Shown: piece by piece, positions 25,862 through 35,187 of the stretch
Layout: each line of letters opens with the position of its first letter
Position numbering within the stretch: position 1 is the stretch's first letter
Assembly: GCF_039523175.1 (NCBI RefSeq)
Contig: NZ_BAAAEU010000024.1
Span: 186,001 to 250,000, forward strand
Length of the DNA: 64,000 nt
Origin: Dokdonella_A soli
Lineage (GTDB): Bacteria > Pseudomonadota > Gammaproteobacteria > Xanthomonadales > Rhodanobacteraceae
Direction: 5' to 3'
The notes under the pieces: model-generated
What the model was told of the DNA's origin: nothing
Databases searched by the model: none
The model's input: the letters and a program-made list of their open reading frames with translations, nothing else
Position numbers and translations under genes: made by a program

Positions 25862-26794
25862 ATGAAGCCGCTCGACGTCTCCCGTTACACCCATGCCCAT
25901 CAGTTCAACGAGGGCAACCCGCTGGCGGAAAAGAACACGCTGCGCGCGGTCGTCATCACAGCCGTGATGATGGTCGTGGAAATCGTCGGCGGCTACGTGC
26001 TCAATTCCATGGCCTTGCTCGCGGACGGCTGGCACATGAGTTCGCATGCGTTGGCGCTCGGGCTGTCGGCGGGCGCGTATGCGCTGGCCAGAAAGCTTGC
26101 CGGCGATCGTCGCTTCGCGTTCGGCACCTGGAAGATCGAGGTCCTCGGCGGTTACAGCAGCGCGTTGCTGCTGGGCGTGGTCGCGGCGCTGATGTTGTTC
26201 CAGTCGGTGGAGCGCCTGTTCTCACCCAGCGCCATCCACTATGACGAGGCAATCATCATCGCCATCATCGGCCTGGCAGTGAACGTACTCTGTGCGTGGC
26301 TGCTGAAGGATGGTCACCATGGCCATGAGCATGCGCACGGCCACGACCACGACCACGCGCATCATCACCATGACATCAATCTGCGCTCGGCGTATCTGCA
26401 TGTCATCGCCGATGCGGCCACCTCGGTGCTCGCCATCGGCGCCCTCGTCGGCGGCAAGTTCCTCGGCGCCGCCTGGCTCGATCCCGCGATGGGCATCGTC
26501 GGTGCGGGGCTCGTCGCGAACTGGGCCTACGGACTGCTCCGGCAATCCGGGCGCATCCTGCTCGACGCGGAGATGGACAGCCCCGTCGTGCAGGAAATCC
26601 GCGATGTCGTGGCGCAGGACTTTCCGACGGCTGCGATCAGCGACCTGCACGTCTGGCGGGTCGGCAAGGGGCGCTATGCGTGCATTCTCGCGCTCGTCGA
26701 CACGACGCCCATCGCAGCCGACGCGGTGCGGCGCAGTCTCGCCGTGCATGAGGAAATCGCGCACGTCAGCGTCGAGGTGGCGCAGCACCCGTAA
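25862..26794 (+). CDS. dmeF: Cation diffusion facilitator, DmeF-like Co/Ni efflux
   Basis: Cation diffusion facilitators export divalent metals by proton antiport. The 310-residue protein (MKPLDVSRYT) has six predicted membrane segments, the CDF metal site residues in ALLADGWHMSSHA (TM2, HxxxD-type pattern) and HVIADAATS (TM5), and a His-rich cytoplasmic loop GHHGHEHAHGHDHDHAHHHH between TM4 and TM5. The N-terminal HAHQFNEGNPLAEKNT stretch and the divergent RcnR-type regulator match the DmeRF systems, so Co(II)/Ni(II) is the likely cargo. The stop lies 25 bp from the convergent GDCCVxC gene. Confidence 0.88.
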   Translation: MKPLDVSRYTHAHQFNEGNPLAEKNTLRAVVITAVMMVVEIVGGYVLNSMALLADGWHMSSHALALGLSAGAYALARKLAGDRRFAFGTWKIEVLGGYSSALLLGVVAALMLFQSVERLFSPSAIHYDEAIIIAIIGLAVNVLCAWLLKDGHHGHEHAHGHDHDHAHHHHDINLRSAYLHVIADAATSVLAIGALVGGKFLGAAWLDPAMGIVGAGLVANWAYGLLRQSGRILLDAEMDSPVVQEIRDVVAQDFPTAAISDLHVWRVGKGRYACILALVDTTPIAADAVRRSLAVHEEIAHVSVEVAQHP

Positions 26795-26819
26795 CGCGCA
26801 CCTCACGGTAACCCAAGGC

Positions 26820-27035
26820 CTATCCGCAACAGGCCTTCTGCTGCTGGACTGGCGGGCATGGCACGCTGCCGTAGGAGCAGAACACGCAGCAGTCTCCGGG
26901 TTTGGGCCGCAGCAGTTCGCCGCAGCCCGGGCAGTCGTAGAAGAACAGGCAGGCGTTCGTCGGCATGACCTCGCTGGCCCGATGACCGCAATGCGGACAG
27001 GTCAGCGTGCTCTGCAGGACCGGTTCAGCCGCCAT
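26820..27035 (-). CDS. GDCCVxC-motif small cysteine protein
   Basis: The 71-residue product from ATG 27035 (MAAEPVLQST) has 12 cysteines: two CxxC-like pairs (CPHCGH and CPGCGE) and the conserved stretch PGDCCVFCSYGSVPCPP near residues 46-62, then ACCG at the end. It belongs to the GDCCVxC (seleno)protein group, whose function is unknown; here the motif is all cysteine and the stop is TAG, so no selenocysteine is needed. It overlaps the cytochrome c gene by 11 bp and ends the copLAB operon, suggesting a copper or redox link. A longer frame to 27185 is antisense-like low-complexity sequence. Confidence 0.85.
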   Translation of the reverse strand: MAAEPVLQSTLTCPHCGHRASEVMPTNACLFFYDCPGCGELLRPKPGDCCVFCSYGSVPCPPVQQQKACCG

Positions 27036-27681
27036 GTGTTTCTGCCTCCGCGGCGTGATCGTGGGCGTGCGTGTCGCCCTCGGCTGCGGCGCCGTGTTCG
27101 TGGCTGTGGGCGCCTTCATCCGCCTCGCCGCTACCGTGGTGATGGTGGTGGTCGTCCGCGTCCTCATCCGTCGGCGCTTTGACAACCATGTCCTCGTATT
27201 GCGCGGGCGTGAGATCGGGCAGCTTCTGCAGGAACGCGACCATGCTCCAGATCGTCGCGTCGTCGTGGCTCGTGCCCCAGGCCGGCATCGCGCTCATCTT
27301 GATCCCATGCTTGATCGCCCAGAACGCGTCCTGCGGGTCGATGCGCACCTGCGACAGGTTCGGCGGTTGTGGATAGAGACCGGGGCGGATCTCGGAATCC
27401 GTCATGCCCGGTTTCAAATGGCAGCCCGTACACATGGCGTCATAGTGGCCCGCGCCTTCGAGGATCCGCTGCGGGTCATCGAGATCTGGCACGCGGATGT
27501 CTTTCGCGCGCAGGCGGATCGAGCGGTCGCGCAGGGTTTGCATCAGCGCGAATACCGGTCGCGTGTGCGGGGCGTCGGCGCCAATGTTGTACACGCCGGA
27601 ATAGACGAACGCCGCCGCGCCGACCACGACCACGGCGCTCAGTCCCGCGACCGCGATCATCACTTCAGCCAATCGTTTCAT
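27025..27681 (-). CDS. Periplasmic cytochrome c with His-rich tail, in copper operon
   Basis: The 218-residue protein (MKRLAEVMIA) has an N-terminal membrane anchor or signal (VMIAVAGLSAVVVVGAAAF), one heme site CTGCH at residues 84-88, and a probable axial Met in KMSAMPAW (Met129 or Met132), so it is a single-heme class I type cytochrome. From residue 172 it carries an acidic, histidine-dense tail (five consecutive His, then HSHEH and HAHDH) likely to bind metal. It is between copB and the GDCCVxC gene. An electron-acceptor or copper-scavenging role for CopA-type oxidation is inference. Confidence 0.9.
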   Translation of the reverse strand: MKRLAEVMIAVAGLSAVVVVGAAAFVYSGVYNIGADAPHTRPVFALMQTLRDRSIRLRAKDIRVPDLDDPQRILEGAGHYDAMCTGCHLKPGMTDSEIRPGLYPQPPNLSQVRIDPQDAFWAIKHGIKMSAMPAWGTSHDDATIWSMVAFLQKLPDLTPAQYEDMVVKAPTDEDADDHHHHHGSGEADEGAHSHEHGAAAEGDTHAHDHAAEAETHGG

Positions 27682-27693
27682 GATGAATCTCCC

Positions 27694-28749
27694 TTAGAAC
27701 CAGAGGCGCACGCCGGCCACGATCTGCCGGTCGAGGACGGGCTGCCGATCGTCGCGCGCGTAGTCGGCGGTGGTGCCGACGCGGCGCACCCAGTTCACGC
27801 CGATGTAGGGCGCGAACTGCCGGTTCACCTCGTAGCGCAATCGCAATCCGAACTGCAGGTCCGAGACACCATTGCCGATGCGCCGGGCCGGATCGTTCCG
27901 GCCGTACAGATTGATCTCCGCTTCCGGCTGCAGGATCAGGCGCTGCGTCAGCAACAACTCGTATTCGGCACGCAGGCGCGCGGCGGTGCGCCCGGACGCG
28001 GCGACATAGCCGGTCGCCTCGAGCTCGAACCAGTATGGCGCCAATCCCTGCACGCCGAACGCCGCCCAAGTGCGCGACGGACCTTCGCCGAAGTCGTGAC
28101 GGACGCCGAGCTGCGTGCCCCAGAACGTGGCGACGTTGCGGTTCCAGAGCACCTCGAGGTCGGCGTCTTCGACCTTTCCGCTGCTGCGTTCACCTTCGGT
28201 GCGCAGCCACAGCTTGTCCAGGTCGTTGCCGTACCAACCTTCGATTTCCCAGGCCTGGCCGTTCGCGCCGCGGCCGCGGAAGGCTTCCAGCTGATCGATC
28301 GACAGCATGCCGTACGGCGCGTTGTCGAGCATCTCCATGCCCTGCATCGAACCGTAACCGATGCCATCGGAATAATCCGGACTGCGCGCATTCGGTGGCG
28401 CACCACCGCCCTGCATCGGCCCCATCGTCATGCCGGACATCGCGCCGTGGTCCATGCCCGGCATGCCGCCGTGATGATCCACGCCCTGCATCGCATCGGG
28501 CTTCGTCGATGCCTTCTTGTGATCCATGCCCGGCATCGACGCAGTGTCCGTGCCGGACATCGCACCGTGTTCCATGCCCTGCATGCTGGAGTGATCCATG
28601 CCGGACATGTCCAGCCTGTCCGTCTCCGGGGAACCCGTCGACGCGCGGCCGTCCTGCGCCAACGCAGTCAATGGCGCGACCAGGAGCATAGCCGCCAACA
28701 GCGCGGAATGGCGGAGCGTGGATGAGGTGAAGCGGCCTTTCGTGCTCAC
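27694..28749 (-). CDS. copB: Copper resistance outer-membrane protein CopB
   Basis: CopB is a beta-barrel outer-membrane protein of periplasmic copper resistance. The 351-residue protein has a signal peptide (ALLAAMLLVAPLTALAQ), then a Met/His-rich region of repeated M-x-G-M-D/E-H units (for example MSGMDHSSMQGMEHGAMSG, residues about 48-107) that should bind copper, and a C-terminal barrel from about residue 140 (EGWYGNDLDKLWLRTEGE). It ends in VRLWF, a typical outer-membrane C-terminal Phe. The stop of copA overlaps its start by 4 bp (28746-28749). Confidence 0.95.
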   Translation of the reverse strand: MSTKGRFTSSTLRHSALLAAMLLVAPLTALAQDGRASTGSPETDRLDMSGMDHSSMQGMEHGAMSGTDTASMPGMDHKKASTKPDAMQGVDHHGGMPGMDHGAMSGMTMGPMQGGGAPPNARSPDYSDGIGYGSMQGMEMLDNAPYGMLSIDQLEAFRGRGANGQAWEIEGWYGNDLDKLWLRTEGERSSGKVEDADLEVLWNRNVATFWGTQLGVRHDFGEGPSRTWAAFGVQGLAPYWFELEATGYVAASGRTAARLRAEYELLLTQRLILQPEAEINLYGRNDPARRIGNGVSDLQFGLRLRYEVNRQFAPYIGVNWVRRVGTTADYARDDRQPVLDRQIVAGVRLWF

Positions 28750-30566
28750 GACACCACCACCTCGCGCATCATGCCGGTCTCCATGTGATAGAGCAGATGG
28801 CAGTGGTAGGCCCAGCGCCCCGGGTTGTCGGCGCTGACCTGGTAGCTGATGCGCTGCGCCGGCTGCACGTTGATCGTGTGCTTACGCACCTGGAACTGCC
28901 CGCGCGGGTCGTCCAGCTCGCTCCACATGCCATGCAGGTGGATCGGATGGTTCATCATCGTGTCGTTGACCAGCACGATACGCAGGCGCTCGCCGCTGTT
29001 GAAATGCACGGGCTTCGCCTCGGAGAACTTCAGGCCGTCGAACGACCAGGCGAAGCGCTCCATGTTGCCGGTCAGGTGCAACTCGATCTCTCGGGACGGC
29101 TCGCGTGCATCGATCGGGCCGCCGATCGTGTGCAGGTCGGCGTAGGTCAGCACGCGACGGCCGTTGTCGCGCAGGCCGATGCCGGGATCGTCGAGGTTCA
29201 TGCGCGGCATGTCGACATGCATGTCGACGTTCGGACCGTATTCGGTACGCGCATGGCGAACCGGTGATGCGGCGCCCATTGTCGTGTGCTCGATCGCGCC
29301 ATGGTCCATGCCCGCCATCCCGTGTGAGGACGCGCCGGCTTTCATGGCCGCGCCGCACCCGCCTTCCATGCCCTTCATGCCGGGCATGCCACTGTGACCC
29401 GCGGAGCCGCCCATCGTCATCGCGCCCATCATGTCCTGCATGCCGAGCCAGACGCGCGGATCCATCGCGGGCACTTCCGCCTCCATGCCGGGACGCGGCG
29501 CGAGCGTGCCACGCGCATAGCCGCTGCGGTCGATCGCCTGCGCGAACAGCGTGTAGGCGCGCTCGTCCTCCGGCTGCACGATCACGTCGTAGGTCTCTGC
29601 GACCGAGATGCGGAACTCATCGACGGATACCGGCTCGACATCCTGGCCGTCGGCCGAGATCACCGTCATCCTGAGACCGGGAATGCGCACGTCGAAGATC
29701 GTCGACGACGAGCCGTTGATGAAGCGAAGACGAATCTTCTCACCGGGGCGGAATCGCCCGCTCCAGTTGCCGGCCGGCGCCGTGCCGTTCATCAGATAGG
29801 TGTAGGTGTGACCCGACACGTCGCTGAGATCGGTCGGGTTCATGCGCATCTGGTTCCACATCCTGCGCATCGCGAACGCTTCGCCCAGACCTTTGCTGCC
29901 GACATCGCGAAGAAAATCGGCGGCCGTCGGCCTCGCGAAGTTGTAGTAGTCGCTCTGCTTCTTGAGCTTGGCGTAGATGTGTTCGGGATCCTCGTCGGTC
30001 CAGTCGTTGAGCATGACCACGTAGTCGCGATCGGCCGGATTACGCTCCGGACCCGCCGGCTCGATCACCAGCGCGCCATAGTGGCCGGTCTGCTCCTGGA
30101 AGCGGTTGTGCGCGTGGTACCAGTAGGTGCCGGACTGGCGCACCTTGAATTCATAGACGAAGGTTTCGCCCGGCGCGATGCCGGCGAAGCTGATACCGGG
30201 CACGCCGTCCATCTGGAACGGCACGACAACGCCGTGCCAGTGGATCGAGGTCGGCGTGCGCAACCGGTTCGCGACGCGCAGCGTGACCGTGGTGCCTTCC
30301 TTCCAGCGCAGGATCGGCCCCGGAACACCGCCGTTGACCGTGGTCGCGAGGCGTGTCGCGCCGGTGAAATTGACCGGCGTTTCGGCAATCTCCAGCGCGA
30401 AATCGGTGCCGCTCAGCACGGTTGGCTGGCCCGGACTGATCAGCGCCCAGGCAGGCGAAGGACGCAGCAGTCCGAGGCCGGCGAGCGAGCCGCCGATCGC
30501 CAGGCCCTGGACAAAGCGGCGACGGGGCAGGCAGAGCGCCGGCTCCGGTGTACGAATACGTTTCAC
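28746..30566 (-). CDS. copA: Copper resistance multicopper oxidase CopA
   Basis: CopA is a periplasmic multicopper oxidase that oxidises Cu(I) or sequesters copper. The 606-residue protein starts MKRIRTPEPA with a Tat signal (PRRRFVQGLAIGGSLAG). Copper ligands are visible: IHWHG, TYWYHAHN, HPIHLHG and YHCHLLYHMETGM. A Met/His-rich insert lies around residues 370-430 (GMPGMKGMEGG, HGMAGMDHG), as in Pseudomonas/Xanthomonas CopA. Frame and length are normal. It follows copL by about 115 bp and overlaps copB. Confidence 0.96.
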   Translation of the reverse strand: MKRIRTPEPALCLPRRRFVQGLAIGGSLAGLGLLRPSPAWALISPGQPTVLSGTDFALEIAETPVNFTGATRLATTVNGGVPGPILRWKEGTTVTLRVANRLRTPTSIHWHGVVVPFQMDGVPGISFAGIAPGETFVYEFKVRQSGTYWYHAHNRFQEQTGHYGALVIEPAGPERNPADRDYVVMLNDWTDEDPEHIYAKLKKQSDYYNFARPTAADFLRDVGSKGLGEAFAMRRMWNQMRMNPTDLSDVSGHTYTYLMNGTAPAGNWSGRFRPGEKIRLRFINGSSSTIFDVRIPGLRMTVISADGQDVEPVSVDEFRISVAETYDVIVQPEDERAYTLFAQAIDRSGYARGTLAPRPGMEAEVPAMDPRVWLGMQDMMGAMTMGGSAGHSGMPGMKGMEGGCGAAMKAGASSHGMAGMDHGAIEHTTMGAASPVRHARTEYGPNVDMHVDMPRMNLDDPGIGLRDNGRRVLTYADLHTIGGPIDAREPSREIELHLTGNMERFAWSFDGLKFSEAKPVHFNSGERLRIVLVNDTMMNHPIHLHGMWSELDDPRGQFQVRKHTINVQPAQRISYQVSADNPGRWAYHCHLLYHMETGMMREVVVS

Positions 30567-30680
30567 GATGCATCTCCAGACAGGGAACCCGGTGACCGGG
30601 ATCAGTCAATGCGGCCCGTCACATGCAAGGCACTCGACGAAGAGCCGAGGTCCGCAACGAGCACAGTCGGATGGAGCGCG

Positions 30681-31076
30681 TCAGGCGGCGGGCGGACGCA
30701 AAGGAGGTGCGCGATCGGACCCTGGAACGGCCGCACCGCGCCGCGACCACTGCATGGTCGAGATCATCGCGCTCGCGAATCCGCTCATCGCCGGTGCAGC
30801 CAGCACGCTGCTGCAAGCGGCCCCGCAGCCACAGGCCTGGCCCGCGCAGCAGCTGTCGTGCGTTCCACAACACGAACCATCCGCCTTCTCCGGCGCCGTG
30901 TGATGGCAATGATCGGCGGCGTGTGTCGATTGGACCGCGTGCCCGGCGTGCTGCGACCCGCCCGTCATCCCGAGCGGCATGCCATAGGCGGGCGTGATGA
31001 TCAGGAACAACCACGCCAGCAACGCCATCACGCGCAGGCGCGGCGAGTCGGTCAAATGGCGGATCGTCCTAGTCAT
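30681..31076 (-). CDS. copL: CopL-like metal-binding regulatory leader protein
   Basis: In Xanthomonas, copL precedes copAB and is needed for copper-induced expression. The 131-residue form from ATG 31076 (MTRTIRHLTD) has a signal segment (ALLAWLFLIITPAYGM), then a Cys/His cluster, ADHCHHTAPEKADGSCC and HDSCCAGQACGCGAACSS, and a short hydrophobic stretch. Size, position and cysteine pattern match CopL-type proteins. A longer open frame reaches 31286 but lacks a recognisable RBS and adds nothing conserved. A -35/-10 pair (TTGAGG, 17 bp, TAAGCT) ends just before the ATG. Confidence 0.8.
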   Translation of the reverse strand: MTRTIRHLTDSPRLRVMALLAWLFLIITPAYGMPLGMTGGSQHAGHAVQSTHAADHCHHTAPEKADGSCCGTHDSCCAGQACGCGAACSSVLAAPAMSGFASAMISTMQWSRRGAAVPGSDRAPPLRPPAA

Positions 31077-31409
31077 CCATCGAAGCTTAGTCGCACGCCC
31101 ACCGGTCCTCAACTCTGGAGTCGCGTCCATCACGGAACCAGGAAGATTCGCGACTCGCGGATCCAGTTCAGGCGGATGCGCGTGGCGACTCCCGATGCCG
31201 GCGCGGCATGGCCCGACGCCCATGGTCATGTCGTCACTGCTTGCGGCTGGCTGCGCCGGCACCGCACACTTCCGCGCCAGCCCCAACTCCAGACCGCGCC
31301 TTCGCTTCGCTCCACGGCTTCGTCCGTCGCCTGCGCTGAGGGCATTCGCTCGCCAGCGCCGGGCTCACATGAGCTTCGTCAGCAACGCACCTCGAACCTT
31401 TCCGCATTC
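31077..31409. other. Divergent copL-mutS intergenic region
   Basis: No gene or structured RNA is evident in these 333 bp. Near the copL end the minus strand has TTGAGG-17-TAAGCT, a plausible sigma-70 promoter whose start site would fall almost on the copL ATG. On the plus side, mutS has no clear strong Shine-Dalgarno (only AACC-rich sequence before the ATG). Confidence 0.4.
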
Positions 31410-34028
31410 ATGAACCGCAACGATCTCGCCGGGCACACGCCGCTGATGAAGCAGTACTTCGCCGCCAAGGCGGAGTATCCGGACACGCTCGTGTTCTTCC
31501 GGATGGGCGATTTCTACGAGCTGTTCTACGACGACGCGCGCAAGGCGGCGCGCCTGCTCGATATCACGCTGACCCAGCGCGGCGCGTCGGCCGGCGCGCC
31601 GATACCGATGGCGGGCGTGCCGTATCACGCGGTCGAGGGTTACCTCGCGCGTCTCGTGAAGCTCGGCGAGTCGGTCGCGATCTGCGAGCAGATCGGCGAT
31701 CCGGCCGCCTCGAAAGGCCTGGTCGAGCGCAAGGTCGTGCGCGTCGTCACACCCGGAACGGTGACCGATGCGGCGCTGCTGGAGGAACGCCGCGACAACC
31801 TGCTGCTCGCGATCGCAGCGTCCCGATCCTCGAACGCACTGACGCGAGGCGCGCCGGCGGGGTACGGCCTCGCGTGGATCGATCTCTCGTCCGGCCGCTT
31901 CCTGGTCAGCGAAGTCGCCGACGCCGAGGCGCTCGCAGCGGAACTCGCGCGGCTGACGCCAGCCGAGACGCTGGTCGGCGAGGACGTGGCGTGGCCGAAC
32001 TTCGTGACCGCCCTGCCCGGCCTGCGCAAGCGCGCGCCCTGGCATTTCGACGCGACGACTGCACAGCGCGAGCTCGCGCGCTTCTTCGGCACGCGCGACC
32101 TGTCCGGCTTCGGCACGGAAGGGTTGCCGCTCGCAGTCGCTGCAGCGGGCGCCTTGCTCGGCTATGTCGAAGAAACGCAGAAAGCCGCACTGCCGCATCT
32201 GGCCGGACTGGGCGTGGAGAACGCGAACGAGACGATCGCGCTCGACGCGGCGACGCGGCGCAACCTCGAACTCGATACGCACGCGAGCGGCAACCGCGAG
32301 TTCACGCTGCTCGGCGTGCTCGACCGTACGATCACGCCGATGGGCGCGCGCCTGCTCAGGCGCTGGCTGCACCGGCCGCTGCGCGAGCACAGCGTGCTCA
32401 ATCGCCGCCAGCAGGCGATCGACGCGTTGATCGACCAGTGCCACCACGAGTCCTTGCGCGAGATCCTGCGCGGTATCGGTGATCTCGAACGCATCCTGGC
32501 AAGGGTCGCGCTGCGTTCGGCGCGACCGCGCGATCTTTCGACCTTGCGCGACGGCCTTGCGTTGGCACCACGTCTGAGGGAGGAGCTTGCCGCTTGTGAC
32601 AGCCCGCTTCTGCGCGAGCTCGTGGACCGCCTCGGTGAGCATGCCGACGTCGCGCAGCATCTCGCTAATGCGGTCGTCGAATCGCCGCCCGTGCTGGCGC
32701 GCGACGGCGGCGTGATCCGCGGCGGCTTCGATGCCGAGCTCGACGAACTGCGCGCGCTGGCCACGAATGCAGACCAGTTCCTGATCGATCTCGAAGAACG
32801 CGAGAAGGCAGCGAGCGGCATTCCGACGCTGAAAGTCGGCTACAACCGCGTGCACGGCTACTACATCGAAATCAGCAAGGGCCAGGCCGACAAGGCGCCG
32901 GTGCACTACACGCGCCGGCAGACGATCAAGGGCGCCGAACGCTACGTGACCGAGGAGCTCAAGGCGTTCGAGGACAAGGTGCTGTCCGCGCGCGAGCGTT
33001 CGCTGATGCGCGAGCGCGCGCTGTACGACGGCCTGCTCGATTTCCTGCTCGAACGCCTCGGTCCGTTGCAGATGGCGGCGGCCGCCATCGCCGAACTCGA
33101 CGTGCTGGCCACGCTGGCCGAACGCGCCGACGCGCTCGGCTGGACCCGCCCCGAACTCGCCGATGCGCCCGGCATCCGCATCGTGCGCGGCCGCCATCCG
33201 GTCGTCGAACAGGTGCGCGAGGATCCGTTCGAGCCGAATGATCTCATGCTGGACGATGCGCGCCGCATGCTGATCGTGACCGGCCCGAACATGGGCGGCA
33301 AATCAACCTACATGCGCCAGGCCGCGCTGATCGTGCTGCTCGCGCACCTTGGCAGTTTCGTTCCCGCCGACGCGGCGACGATAGGGCCGATCGACCGCAT
33401 CTTCACGCGCATCGGTGCCGGCGACGACCTCGCTCGTGGGCAGTCGACGTTCATGGTCGAGATGAGCGAGACCGCGAACATCCTGCACAACGCGACCGCA
33501 TCGAGCCTTGTGTTGATGGACGAAGTCGGCCGCGGTACCTCGACTTACGATGGCCTTGCGCTCGCGCGCGCCAGCGCGGTGAGCCTGGCAACGACGAACC
33601 GCGCATTCGCACTGTTCGCGACGCATTATTTCGAATTGACCGAGCTCGCCACCGAGTACGACGGCATCGCCAATGTGCATCTCGATGCAGTCGAATTTCA
33701 CGACAAGGAGCGGGGCGACCGGCTCGTGTTCATGCACGCGGTCAAGGAAGGCCCCGCGAACCGCAGCTTCGGCCTGCAGGTCGCCGCACTGGCGGGTTTG
33801 CCGAAAGTGGTGATCGCGGATGCGCAGCGCTACCTCGCTGCGCTCGAACGGCAACATGAAGTGCGCGCAGCAGACACTCCGGCGACCGCGAGTCCTTCGC
33901 CGCAACTCGGCCTGTTCGCACCGCCGCTGCCCTCAGCCGCCGAGGAAGCATTGCGTGCGCTCGATCCCGATGCGCTGACACCGCGCGATGCACTGGATGC
34001 GCTGTATCGGTTGAAGAAACTCGTTTGA
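31410..34028 (+). CDS. mutS: DNA mismatch repair protein MutS
   Basis: MutS recognises mismatches and recruits MutL. From ATG 31410 (MNRNDLAGHT) the protein is 872 residues, the usual size. It has the mismatch-contacting Phe-x-Glu in FRMGDFYELFYDDA, connector, core and clamp domains, Walker A GPNMGGKS at residues 625-632, Walker B LVLMDEVGRGTS, and a C-terminal tetramerisation tail (EEALRALDPDALTPRDALDA). The open frame extends upstream to 29394, but that part is antisense to copA and copL and is not coding. It is a monocistronic plus-strand gene. Confidence 0.97.
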   Translation: MNRNDLAGHTPLMKQYFAAKAEYPDTLVFFRMGDFYELFYDDARKAARLLDITLTQRGASAGAPIPMAGVPYHAVEGYLARLVKLGESVAICEQIGDPAASKGLVERKVVRVVTPGTVTDAALLEERRDNLLLAIAASRSSNALTRGAPAGYGLAWIDLSSGRFLVSEVADAEALAAELARLTPAETLVGEDVAWPNFVTALPGLRKRAPWHFDATTAQRELARFFGTRDLSGFGTEGLPLAVAAAGALLGYVEETQKAALPHLAGLGVENANETIALDAATRRNLELDTHASGNREFTLLGVLDRTITPMGARLLRRWLHRPLREHSVLNRRQQAIDALIDQCHHESLREILRGIGDLERILARVALRSARPRDLSTLRDGLALAPRLREELAACDSPLLRELVDRLGEHADVAQHLANAVVESPPVLARDGGVIRGGFDAELDELRALATNADQFLIDLEEREKAASGIPTLKVGYNRVHGYYIEISKGQADKAPVHYTRRQTIKGAERYVTEELKAFEDKVLSARERSLMRERALYDGLLDFLLERLGPLQMAAAAIAELDVLATLAERADALGWTRPELADAPGIRIVRGRHPVVEQVREDPFEPNDLMLDDARRMLIVTGPNMGGKSTYMRQAALIVLLAHLGSFVPADAATIGPIDRIFTRIGAGDDLARGQSTFMVEMSETANILHNATASSLVLMDEVGRGTSTYDGLALARASAVSLATTNRAFALFATHYFELTELATEYDGIANVHLDAVEFHDKERGDRLVFMHAVKEGPANRSFGLQVAALAGLPKVVIADAQRYLAALERQHEVRAADTPATASPSPQLGLFAPPLPSAAEEALRALDPDALTPRDALDALYRLKKLV

Positions 34029-34096
34029 GCATGCGGGCATTGCCGGCCGGGCTGCGATCGCGTCGCGCCCGAGCCTGCAGATTTCCTTCGATGGCC

Positions 34097-35092
34097 TCAG
34101 CGCGTGATGCCGTGCGCACGCAGCACGTCGGAGATATCGAAACGCCAGATGTTGCGGGAACCGTTCAAGGGACTTTCCAGCGTCTTCATCATCGACGCGT
34201 AGTCGTCGCGCGGCTTGGGGAACTTCACGTCCGCGCCGCGCTGACTTGCTACGTACAACTCTCCGAACGCGCGGCCCAATACGGGCGCATTCTCGAGCGC
34301 CGGGCTGTTGACGCCGCCGCCGAGATGCTCGGGTTTGCTCCAACGTCCATCCTTGTCGCGGAACGCGATATAGATATCCGCGCTGCCGAGCGAGTCGCCT
34401 TCGTTGCCGGCATAGACGAGGAAGCGCTGCTCCGGATCGATGCCCGGATCCATGCGGTTGTGCGTGACGTCGCCCAGGTCGACACGCTCCGGGTTGCTGT
34501 AGCCGGCACCGTTCCGGTGCGCGACATATATCTGGTAAGCGCTGCCGGAATCGTCTCGGTGCGCGGAAAAATACAGATCGCCGTTGTTTGCGATCGAGGG
34601 GTTGTACAGCATCGCGCCGCGATTGAGTTCGCCATCGACATGCAGCGGTGCGCTCCAGCGACCATCGCGCCCGCGCTCGACGTACCAAAGGTTCGTGCCA
34701 GGAAAATGCTGGCCGTTCATCTCGGCGGTGACCGGTGCACCGCCGGGCGCCGGCGGGCGATTCGAGACGAAGTACAGGCGCTTGCCGTCCGGAGACAGGG
34801 CAGGTTCGGAGTCATGCCACTCCCCCGAGAACGGAGCGACGACCGGCGTGCTCCAGGCATGGCCGCTGCGATGCGATTCGAGGATCGTCGTGTTCGCTTC
34901 CGCGAAATCCGAACGCATGAAATACACCGTGTCGCCATCCGGTGTGAACGTCGCCGATGTTTCCTGCAGGGCCGAAGAGATCACTCCCGGCGCAAACAAT
35001 TCACCCTTCGCGGAATCGGCATGGACCGGCAGCGAAGGGATGACGAGCAAACAACACAATACAGCGGCGGACAAGACACGGTAGGCGGGCAT
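34097..35092 (-). CDS. Secreted PD40/TolB-like beta-propeller protein
   Basis: The 331-residue form from ATG 35092 (MPAYRVLSAA) has a signal peptide (VLSAAVLCCLLVIPSLPVHA) and at least four WD40-like (PD40) repeats of the type A-x-SPDGKRLYFVSNR, including FTPDGDTVYFMRSDF, LSPDGKRLYFVSNR, NNGDLYFSAHR and QRFLVYAGNEGDSLG. Such propellers usually bind proteins or carbohydrates in the periplasm. No enzyme motif is visible and its ligand is unknown. It converges on mutS and has no operon partner. A longer frame to 35188 would overlap the Hsp15 stop. Confidence 0.8.
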   Translation of the reverse strand: MPAYRVLSAAVLCCLLVIPSLPVHADSAKGELFAPGVISSALQETSATFTPDGDTVYFMRSDFAEANTTILESHRSGHAWSTPVVAPFSGEWHDSEPALSPDGKRLYFVSNRPPAPGGAPVTAEMNGQHFPGTNLWYVERGRDGRWSAPLHVDGELNRGAMLYNPSIANNGDLYFSAHRDDSGSAYQIYVAHRNGAGYSNPERVDLGDVTHNRMDPGIDPEQRFLVYAGNEGDSLGSADIYIAFRDKDGRWSKPEHLGGGVNSPALENAPVLGRAFGELYVASQRGADVKFPKPRDDYASMMKTLESPLNGSRNIWRFDISDVLRAHGITR

Positions 35093-35187
35093 GCGTGGCT
35101 CCAGTGAGCGAATGGGGACAACCGGCGAGGCGCGCAGGCTAGCAACGCGCATGCGCACACACCCGTGCCATTCGTCTGGCGGACCCA

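Noticed and set aside
26820..27035. Selenocysteine codon in the GDCCVxC protein
   Set aside because: All motif positions are cysteine codons and the stop is TAG, with no SECIS-like hairpin evident.
29394..31409. Plus-strand open frame continuous with mutS, giving an apparent 1544-residue fusion
   Set aside because: The upstream part is antisense to copA and copL, which have clear motifs on the minus strand; high GC keeps the frame open. MutS begins at 31410.
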